This document shows, piece by piece, positions 32,700 to 38,396 of a DNA stretch of 38,396 nt (position 1 is the stretch's first letter; each line of letters starts with the position of its first letter). Under the pieces are notes generated by a model. The model did not search any database and was not told the DNA's origin. It worked only from the letters and a program-made list of their open reading frames with translations. Source of the DNA: an uncultured Alistipes sp. (GTDB lineage Bacteria; Bacteroidota; Bacteroidia; Bacteroidales; Rikenellaceae); assembly GCA_910587675.1 (NCBI GenBank), contig CAJUMU010000018.1, positions 1 through 38,396 on the forward strand. Direction: 5' to 3'. The position numbers were made by a program, and so were the translations under genes.

Positions 32700-33656
32700 A
32701 TGACTTGGGGGAGGAAAAGCATACCGGACGAATTGCGCGAGGAGGCCTCGCGTTTCGAGTGCGGCCGTTATCTGGCGGCGCTTGATCCGCTGCATCGCAC
32801 CGAGATATACAACGCGTTGGGATACGAACGGCTCAGCCGCAAGAATCGCGACGTGAACCGTTTCTATGCGGAGTGCCGTTCCGACTGGCCGCAGACTTTC
32901 TACCTGATGTTTCTGCGCACCTTGGGCGACGAGCGCAACAAGGATGCTTTCACAACGTTGGCTCGCACGGTGCCTTACGCCGCCATACTGCGCGAAAAGC
33001 TCGTGCCGCACAACGTCGAAACGATGCTCATAGGAGCCTCGGGGTTGTTGGATATGTATCCGCATGACGAATACATTCTCAAGATGAAGAGCAACTTCCA
33101 GTATCTGAAAAACAAATACGGCATCGCGCCTATGAACGCTTCGCAATGGTCGCTCGGAAAGATACATCCCAACAACCATCCGATTCTGAGACTGTCGCAG
33201 GCCGCAATGTTCCTCGCTTCGGTGAGAAACGTAATGGATCGCATACTCGAGTGCCGCACCGCAAAGGACGTGAACGCTCTGTTCGGCGTCGAGACCTCGA
33301 AATACTGGTATAGCCGATACACACCCGCAAACGACTCGGACAAAATCGCAAAACGCATAGGACAGATGAAGACCGATCTGCTCGGGATAAATCTGGTGGT
33401 GCAGATGCAGTTCGCATACGGATCCTACATCAACAACGAGACTCTCAGATCCAGAGCCATGTCGCTGTTGGAGAACATATCGGCCGAAGACAACAACATC
33501 GTACGCAGCTGGAATCGCCACGGCAAACTGGCCAAAACGGCTTTCGACAGTCAGGCGTTGATCCAGCTCCGCAACGAATATTGTCGGCAAAACAGTTGCG
33601 ACGACTGCCCCGTCGGACGGCGTATGGCCGCCCGAGTGCCCGCGGAGCAGTTGTGA
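32700..33656 (+). CDS. DUF2851 family protein, short form
   Basis: A 318-residue protein that matches, from memory, the C-terminal part of DUF2851: DWPQTFYLMFLRTLGDERNKDAF, IGASGLLDM, HPNNHPILRLSQAAMFLA, YWYSRYTPA, LLGINLVVQMQFAYG, FDSQALIQLRNEYC and a cysteine group CRQNSCDDCPVGR (about 294-306) that may bind metal. Usual members are around 420 residues and begin with an extra N-terminal half that is absent here; only 30 nt separate it from the preceding gene, so nothing is hidden upstream. Function of the family is unknown. It ends the plus-strand run that starts with lptD. Confidence 0.78.
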   Translation: MTWGRKSIPDELREEASRFECGRYLAALDPLHRTEIYNALGYERLSRKNRDVNRFYAECRSDWPQTFYLMFLRTLGDERNKDAFTTLARTVPYAAILREKLVPHNVETMLIGASGLLDMYPHDEYILKMKSNFQYLKNKYGIAPMNASQWSLGKIHPNNHPILRLSQAAMFLASVRNVMDRILECRTAKDVNALFGVETSKYWYSRYTPANDSDKIAKRIGQMKTDLLGINLVVQMQFAYGSYINNETLRSRAMSLLENISAEDNNIVRSWNRHGKLAKTAFDSQALIQLRNEYCRQNSCDDCPVGRRMAARVPAEQL

Positions 33657-33685
33657 AACGCAGCCGTAGGTGGCAGACCGCCGAG

Positions 33686-33770
33686 ACGGAGCGCGCGGTT
33701 ATAAGCCGGCCACGATGATGCGACTGCGCGAATCGCGCGAAAAGTCGCATTTTGCGCATAACCGCTCCGT
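33686..33770. other. Nested imperfect palindrome upstream of secA
   Basis: Outer stem: ACGGAGC (33686-33692) with GCTCCGT (33764-33770), and GGTTAT (33697-33702) with ATAACC (33758-33763), separated by a 4-nt bulge. Inside, ATGCGAC (33718-33724) pairs with GTCGCAT (33744-33750), enclosing GCGCG-AAT-CGCGC (33726-33738). It starts 30 nt after the DUF2851 stop. No T-run follows. It may be a processed 3' end, a repeat remnant or an operator region. Confidence 0.55.
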
Positions 33771-33855
33771 GTTCAGGCCCGAAAAGCGCGCGGCGCGGCA
33801 ATATTTCGCAACGGGACCGAAAAAAGTCGCATGAACATTAAAATCAAGCACATGT

Positions 33856-33886
33856 TTTGCCGTTTGAAAAGAAATTTTTACTTTTG
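33856..33886 (+). promoter_or_regulatory. Promoter of secA
   Basis: TTTG (33856-33859), a 19-nt spacer and TACTTTTG (33879-33886) match the Bacteroidota primary sigma consensus exactly in both boxes. Transcription should start near 33893, giving secA a leader of almost 200 nt. Confidence 0.85.
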
Positions 33887-33941
33887 CAAGATTTAAGCGA
33901 ATACCTTAACGTATTGTTCGTTTGGAGCGCAGTTACCTAAG

Positions 33942-34000
33942 TCCCCTCCGAGGAGGGGATTTGGGGGAGGTCGGATTTGTAAACGCGGCTAAAGGCCGCG
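33942..34000 (+). promoter_or_regulatory. Hairpins in the secA leader
   Basis: TCCCCTCC-GA-GGAGGGGA (33942-33959) is a perfect palindrome, followed by a G-rich TTTGGGGGAGG. CGCGGC-TAAAG-GCCGCG (33984-34000) forms a second stem. A weaker AATAC/GTATT stem lies at 33900-33915. All fall in the predicted untranslated leader. The C/G-rich palindrome looks like short repeats I recall from other Bacteroidota; a regulatory role is inference. Confidence 0.45.
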
Positions 34001-34090
34001 GATGATGACGGTCCGGTCCGCTATTTCGATCCAAATGGATTATTATGCTTAAAGTATAAAATTACTTTCAGAAATTAAGTGTAAAACATT

Positions 34091-37000
34091 ATGGATATAG
34101 TCAGCAACGTAATCAAACTCCTCTTCGGTTCGAAAACCGAAAAGGATCGCAAGCAGATAGAACCTTACGTTCGGAAAATCAAGGAGGTATACCCTACCAT
34201 ACAGAGTTTGTCGAACGACGAGCTGCGTGCCCGCAGCGCCGAGCTGATGAAGCGCATCGCCGACTTCATCGCCGACGACGAGGCGCACATCGTCGAGCAG
34301 AAGGCCCGCCTCGAACTGGCCGGCACCTCGCTCGCCGACAAGGAGAAGATTTCGAAAGACATAGACGCCACCACCAAGCGCATTGACGAGAAGATCGAGC
34401 AGAAGCTGGACGAGATATTGCCCGAGGCTTTCGCCATCATGAAGGACACGGCGCGCCGCTTCGCCGAAAACGACACGGTGGAGGTGACGGCGACGGCGTT
34501 CGACCGCAACCTTGCCGCTCAAAAGGATTTCGTGACCATCGACGGCGACAAGGCCGTCTACTCGACGCATTGGACCGCGGGCGGAAACGACATCAAATGG
34601 GACATGGTGCATTACGACGTGCAGTTGTTCGGCGGCGTGGTGCTCCACAAGGGCAAGATCGCCGAGATGGCGACGGGAGAGGGAAAGACGCTCGTGGCTA
34701 CCCTGCCCGTATTCCTCAACGCGCTGGCCCGCAAGGGTGTGCACGTCGTTACGGTGAACGACTATCTGGCCCGACGCGACTCGGAGTGGATGGGTCCCAT
34801 GTACGAGTTCCACGGATTGTCGGTAGACTGCATCGACAAGCACCAGCCCAATTCCGAAGCGCGACGCAAGGCCTACATGGCCGACATCACGTTCGGAACC
34901 AACAACGAATACGGCTTCGACTACCTGCGCGACAACATGGCCTCGTCGCCCAAGGATCTCGTGCAGCGCAAGCACCACTATGCCATCGTCGACGAGGTGG
35001 ACTCGGTGTTGATCGACGACGCCCGCACCCCGCTCATCATATCGGGTCCCGTGCCCAAGGGCGACGACCAGCTGTTCGAGACGTACCGCCCCTCGATCGA
35101 GAACCTCTATAACCTCCAGAAGAATCTGGTGACCTCGCTCGTGGCCGAGTCGCGACGCCTCTTCGCCGAAAACAAGCTCGACGAAGGCGGCGTGCTGCTC
35201 TACCGCGCGCACAAGGGTCTGCCCAAATACAAGCCGCTCATCAAGTTCCTCTCGGAGCCGGGTATAAAGACGCAGTTCCAGAAGACCGAGAACATCTACA
35301 TGCAGGACAACAACCGCCGCATGCCCGAGATCGTCGACGACCTCTTCTTCGTAATCGACGAAAAACTCAATTCGGTGGAGCTGACCGACAAGGGCCACGA
35401 CGCCCTCTCGAAGTACTTCGACGAGGACGGTTTCTTCGTGCTGCCCGACATAGGCAACGAGATAGCCGAGCTCGAAAAGTGCGAACTCACGGCCGAGGAG
35501 AAGGCGCAGCGCAAGGACGAGGTAATAAACGACTACTCGATCAAGTCGGAGCGCGTGCATACGGTGAACCAGCTCCTGAAAGCGTACTCGATGTTCGAGA
35601 AGGATGTGGAGTACGTGGTTATGGACAACAAGGTGAAGATCGTCGACGAGCAGACGGGCCGTATTCTCGACGGCCGCCGCTATTCGGACGGTCTGCATCA
35701 GGCCATCGAGGCCAAGGAGCGCGTGAAGGTGGAGGCCGCCACGCAGACCTTCGCGACCATCACGCTCCAGAACTATTTCCGCATGTACCACAAGTTGGCG
35801 GGTATGACCGGTACGGCCGAAACGGAGGCTTCGGAGTTCTGGAACATTTACAAACTCGACGTGGTGGTGATCCCCACCAACCGCCCCGTGGTGCGTAACG
35901 ACCGCGAAGACTTGATCTACAAGACCAAGCGAGAGAAATACAACGCCGTCATAGAGGAGGTCGTGCGTCTGGTCGAGGCACAACGCCCCGTGCTGGTCGG
36001 CACAACGTCGGTGGAGATCTCGGAGTTGCTGAGCCGCATGCTCAAACTCCGCGGCATAAAGCACAACGTGCTCAACGCCAAGCAGCACCAGTTGGAGGCG
36101 CAGATCGTGGCCGAAGCGGGACGCTCGGGTCAGGTGACCATAGCCACCAACATGGCGGGACGAGGCACCGACATCAAGCTGACGCCCGAGGCGAAGCAGG
36201 CGGGCGGTTTGGCCATCATCGGCACCGAGCGTCACGAGAGCCGCCGCGTCGACCGTCAGTTGCGCGGACGTTCGGGACGTCAGGGCGACCCGGGATCGTC
36301 GCAGTTCTTCGTATCGCTCGAAGACGACCTGATGCGTCTGTTCGGATCGAGCCGCATAGCCGCCCTGATGGACCGCATGGGCATCGAGGAGGGCGAGGTC
36401 ATTCAGTCGAAGATGATGACCAAGGCCATCGAGCGCGCGCAGAAGAAGGTGGAAGAGAACAACTTCGGAATACGTAAGCGTCTGCTGGAGTACGACGACG
36501 TGATGAACTCGCAGCGCGAGGTGATCTACACCCGCCGCCGCCACGCACTCTATGGCGAGCGAATAGAGATCGACCTGAACAACATCATGTACGACTATGC
36601 CGAGTCGTTCATGGAGTCTCACGAAGGCATGGATTACGAATCGTTCTCGTTCGAACTCATCCGCGAGGTGGCGCTCAAGCCCTCGTTCGACGAGGCGAAA
36701 TACTCATCGTCGAAGCCGCGCGAGATCGTGGAAATGATCGTCGAGGATCTGCGCACGCTCTTCGAGCGACGCGCCAAGGCTGTGGCCGACACGGTGCGCA
36801 ACACCATGCAGACCATATACGAAGACAACAAGGACCACATGGACCGCGTGATACATTTCCCCATCACCGACGGCCATTTGGGATTCCACGTCCCCGTGGA
36901 GTTGCAGCGATGCAAGGAGAGCGACGGAGCCGAGATATATAAGGTATTCGCCAAGATAGTCATGTTCACCACCATCGACGACGCATGGCGCGAGCATCTG

Positions 37001-37384
37001 CGCGAGATGGACGAGTTGCGCCAGAGCGTGCAGAATGCGACGTACGAGCAGAAAGACCCGCTCCTGATCTACAAGCTCGAATCTTACAACCTGTTCTCGC
37101 GCATGCTCGAAAAGGTGAACCGCGAAACGCTCGCCACACTCGACAAGGCTTATATCCCCGTTCGCGAGAACAACCCCGAGTCGGTGCAGCAGGAGCGACA
37201 CCGGCAGGCCAAGGTGGATGTAAACAAGTTGCAGGCATCGCGCACGGCGGCGGCCGCGGCGGCTGGACATGGCGAGAAGAGCAAGCCAGCCCCGATCAAG
37301 GTGGAAAAGAGGGTCGGGCGCAACGATCCGTGCCCGTGCGGCAGCGGCAAGAAGTACAAGCATTGCCACGGCAAAATGATGTAA
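34091..37384 (+). CDS. secA: Preprotein translocase ATPase SecA
   Basis: A 1097-residue motor that drives proteins through SecYEG. Walker A is in AEMATGEGKTLVA (about 194-200) and the DEAD-type motif in VDEVDSVLIDDARTPLIISG (about 299-318). The helicase motif region AGRGTDIKL and the arginine-finger area RQLRGRSGRQGDPGSS are intact. The C-terminus ends in the zinc motif NDPCPCGSGKKYKHCHG, which binds SecB and ribosomes. It is about 200 residues longer than E. coli SecA (901), as is usual for Bacteroidota, with extra sequence in the N-terminal half. It has its own consensus promoter and terminator, so it is probably monocistronic. Confidence 0.98.
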   Translation: MDIVSNVIKLLFGSKTEKDRKQIEPYVRKIKEVYPTIQSLSNDELRARSAELMKRIADFIADDEAHIVEQKARLELAGTSLADKEKISKDIDATTKRIDEKIEQKLDEILPEAFAIMKDTARRFAENDTVEVTATAFDRNLAAQKDFVTIDGDKAVYSTHWTAGGNDIKWDMVHYDVQLFGGVVLHKGKIAEMATGEGKTLVATLPVFLNALARKGVHVVTVNDYLARRDSEWMGPMYEFHGLSVDCIDKHQPNSEARRKAYMADITFGTNNEYGFDYLRDNMASSPKDLVQRKHHYAIVDEVDSVLIDDARTPLIISGPVPKGDDQLFETYRPSIENLYNLQKNLVTSLVAESRRLFAENKLDEGGVLLYRAHKGLPKYKPLIKFLSEPGIKTQFQKTENIYMQDNNRRMPEIVDDLFFVIDEKLNSVELTDKGHDALSKYFDEDGFFVLPDIGNEIAELEKCELTAEEKAQRKDEVINDYSIKSERVHTVNQLLKAYSMFEKDVEYVVMDNKVKIVDEQTGRILDGRRYSDGLHQAIEAKERVKVEAATQTFATITLQNYFRMYHKLAGMTGTAETEASEFWNIYKLDVVVIPTNRPVVRNDREDLIYKTKREKYNAVIEEVVRLVEAQRPVLVGTTSVEISELLSRMLKLRGIKHNVLNAKQHQLEAQIVAEAGRSGQVTIATNMAGRGTDIKLTPEAKQAGGLAIIGTERHESRRVDRQLRGRSGRQGDPGSSQFFVSLEDDLMRLFGSSRIAALMDRMGIEEGEVIQSKMMTKAIERAQKKVEENNFGIRKRLLEYDDVMNSQREVIYTRRRHALYGERIEIDLNNIMYDYAESFMESHEGMDYESFSFELIREVALKPSFDEAKYSSSKPREIVEMIVEDLRTLFERRAKAVADTVRNTMQTIYEDNKDHMDRVIHFPITDGHLGFHVPVELQRCKESDGAEIYKVFAKIVMFTTIDDAWREHLREMDELRQSVQNATYEQKDPLLIYKLESYNLFSRMLEKVNRETLATLDKAYIPVRENNPESVQQERHRQAKVDVNKLQASRTAAAAAAGHGEKSKPAPIKVEKRVGRNDPCPCGSGKKYKHCHGKMM

Positions 37385-37392
37385 TCTATACG

Positions 37393-37423
37393 TTTAACGA
37401 TTGTCTTCGGGGCAATCGTTAAA
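37393..37423 (+). terminator. secA terminator
   Basis: TTTAACGATTG (37393-37403) pairs perfectly with CAATCGTTAAA (37413-37423), capped by a C-TTCG-G tetraloop, 9 nt after the secA stop. A short TGTATTT follows instead of a strong T-run. Confidence 0.65.
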
Positions 37424-37425
37424 TG

Positions 37426-37548
37426 TATTTACGGTAAACCTAAACGCTGTTCGCCGACGGCGGAGGACGCAATCGAGCGAACAGCGAGCAGCAGTCCGCC
37501 GCGTGGGGGCGGCGGCGAACTGCCGATATCGCTATGCGATATCGAAAT
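37426..37548 (+). repeat. Interspersed intergenic element, copy 2
   Basis: Related to 2291-2407: it begins TATTTACGGT and contains a GC-rich inverted repeat (GCTGTTCGCCG near 37447-37457 against CGGCGAACTGC at 37513-37523, one mismatch). It ends with CGATATCGC-TAT-GCGATATCG (37524-37544). Compared with copy 1, one C to T change in the hairpin is matched by a G to A change on the other arm. It lies between the secA terminator and the deaminase start and has the same orientation as that gene, unlike copy 1. Confidence 0.65.
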
Positions 37549-37568
37549 TAAGCATAAAACTTTTCATC

Positions 37569-38003
37569 ATGGGATACGAAGAAGAGAAACAACGACAACT
37601 CGACATGCGTTATTTGCGCATGGCGCATATATGGGCCGAGAACTCCTACTGCGTGCGTCGCAAGGTCGGGGCGCTCATAGTGAAAGACAAGATGATAATC
37701 TCCGACGGCTATAACGGCACCCCGTCGGGATTCGAGAACGTATGCGAGGACGAAGCGGGCAAAACGAAATCGTACGTGCTGCATGCCGAGGCGAACGCTA
37801 TAACCAAAGTGGCAAAGAGCGCGAACAACTGCGACGGCTCGACGCTCTACATAACCGACGCCCCCTGCATCGAGTGTTCGAAATTGATTATTCAGGCGGG
37901 CATACGCCGCGTGGTGTTCATGAACGACTATCGCTCCGAGGAGGGTCTCGAACTGTTGAGACGGGTCGGGATCGAGTGCGTGAAACGTTCGGAGGACGAA
38001 TAA
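37569..38003 (+). CDS. dCMP deaminase family protein
   Basis: A 144-residue zinc-dependent deaminase, most likely making dUMP from dCMP for thymidylate synthesis. Zinc and catalytic residues are His72 and Glu74 in HAEANA and Cys100/Cys103 in DAPCIECSK. The N-terminal MRYLRMAHIWAENSYCVRRKVGALIVKD and the SDGYNGTPSGFENVCE segment are typical of dCMP deaminase. I start at 37569 because the longer in-frame region upstream is the repeat element and shows no protein character. No consensus promoter is visible directly upstream; the repeat ends about 20 nt before the start. Confidence 0.93.
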   Translation: MGYEEEKQRQLDMRYLRMAHIWAENSYCVRRKVGALIVKDKMIISDGYNGTPSGFENVCEDEAGKTKSYVLHAEANAITKVAKSANNCDGSTLYITDAPCIECSKLIIQAGIRRVVFMNDYRSEEGLELLRRVGIECVKRSEDE

Positions 38004-38030
38004 CCGCTACTCGAAAACAATAGAACGGAA

Positions 38031-38060
38031 ACGGCTGCCGCGAAAGCGACAGCCGTTTTT
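38031..38060 (+). terminator. Terminator of the dCMP deaminase gene
   Basis: ACGGCTG (38031-38037) + CGC pairs with GCG + CAGCCGT (38050-38056) around a GAAA tetraloop, with one C-A mismatch, and is followed by TTTT. It lies 27 nt after the stop codon, in the convergent gap with ssb. Confidence 0.85.
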
Positions 38061-38103
38061 ACATAGCGAGCGGGAAACACTAATCTCCCTCCCCGATGAC
38101 GCG

Positions 38104-38396
38104 TCAGAACGGCAAATCGTCGGGATCGTCGTTCACCGCGGGTATAGAGCCCGAAGCTGCGCTGCCCTGCGGCTGTTGCGGCTGCGTCGAAGCGCCTCCG
38201 CCGTACGGCTGTCGGTCGCCCGAATAAGGACGCCCCGCCGAACTCGGCTGCTGTTGCGCGCCGCCCTGCGCATTGTCGCCGCGGCGGCCGAGCAGTTTCA
38301 TGTCGTCGGCCAAAATCTCGGTCGTGTAACGTTTGATGTTGTCCTTGTCGACCCACTCGCGAGTACGCAGACGACCTTCGATATAGAGTTGCGAGC
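38104..38396 (-). CDS. ssb: Single-stranded DNA-binding protein, C-terminal part
   Basis: The gene is cut by the right edge; 96 complete residues are visible. The first part, SQLYIEGRLRTREWVDKDN and YTTEILADDMKLLGRR, is the end of the OB fold. A Gly/Gln/Pro-rich disordered linker follows, then the acidic protein-interaction tip DDPDDLPF. The protein coats single-stranded DNA and recruits repair and replication partners. The start lies outside the window. Confidence 0.95.
   Translation of the reverse strand, partial: SQLYIEGRLRTREWVDKDNIKRYTTEILADDMKLLGRRGDNAQGGAQQQPSSAGRPYSGDRQPYGGGASTQPQQPQGSAASGSIPAVNDDPDDLPF

Larger units (their letters stand above)
33657..34090. other. 434-nt intergenic region between the DUF2851 gene and secA
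   Basis: This is the only gap over 300 nt. It holds the nested palindrome (33686-33770), an 11-nt direct repeat AAAAGTCGCAT (33740-33750 and 33822-33832), a consensus promoter (33856-33886) and a ~198-nt secA leader with hairpins at 33900-33915, 33942-33959 and 33984-34000. I see no tRNA and no plausible gene; the only small frame near secA, ATG at 34035, has five codons. Confidence 0.7.

Noticed and set aside
34035..34052. Five-codon frame (MDYYA) just before secA as a leader peptide
   Set aside because: Too short and without an arrest motif or conserved sequence; expected by chance in AT-rich leader DNA.
1..38396. tRNA or rRNA genes, CRISPR arrays, insertion sequences, prophage or defence islands
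   Set aside because: I looked through all intergenic regions and found no cloverleaf, regularly spaced repeat, transposase, integrase or phage protein.

Overview
The window is an ordinary chromosomal stretch of a GC-rich member of the Bacteroidota, most likely Bacteroidales (Alistipes/Rikenellaceae-like; the rank below phylum is inference). The reasons are a PorX-type response regulator with a PglZ domain, a MurF-alanine racemase fusion, GSCFA, DUF4886 and DUF2851 proteins, a large LptD, a class A beta-lactamase resembling the Bacteroides subclass, absence of strong Shine-Dalgarno sites, and promoters of the TTTG / TAnnTTTG type. I see no transposase, integrase, phage gene, tRNA, rRNA or CRISPR array.

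Layout. 1-189: leader and promoter of a gene that starts at the left edge and leaves the window, then a terminator. 190-5173, minus strand: Nudix hydrolase, porX-like regulator, tsaE and a DsbD-like thiol-disulfide transporter. 5223-8299, plus: S9 peptidase lipoprotein and class A beta-lactamase lipoprotein. 8437-15408, minus: YhcH-family protein; EEP-family phosphohydrolase, rhomboid protease, mutL and a small membrane protein as one cluster; dnaJ and grpE. 15465-23479, minus: rsmI-like methyltransferase overlapping murF-alr, mutS2, an MCE/MlaD protein and an N-acetylmuramoyl-L-alanine amidase. 23615-33656, plus: lptD, DUF4886, ABC-F ATPase, GSCFA, PafA-like phosphatase homologue, sufE, a SufT-like DUF59 protein and a short DUF2851 protein. 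33657-34090: a long structured intergenic region holding the secA promoter. 34091-38003, plus: secA and a dCMP deaminase. 38104-38396, minus: the C-terminal part of ssb.

The genes are mostly housekeeping: envelope building and export (murF-alr, amidase, lptD, MCE, secA, dsbD), DNA repair (mutL, mutS2, ssb), protein folding (grpE-dnaJ), Fe-S assembly (sufE, sufT-like) and tRNA/rRNA modification (tsaE, rsmI-like). The less ordinary material is mostly between genes: a roughly 120-nt element present twice with a compensatory base-pair change in its hairpin; a nested palindrome with short repeats just upstream of the secA promoter; and a secA leader of about 200 nt with several hairpins. Among proteins, the PafA-like homologue seems to have lost several catalytic metal ligands, the DUF2851 protein lacks the N-terminal half that I recall for its family, MutL shows no recognisable endonuclease motif, and a Nudix hydrolase gene overlaps porX. 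None of this proves a new system; the two-copy element and the degenerate phosphatase are the most specific leads.
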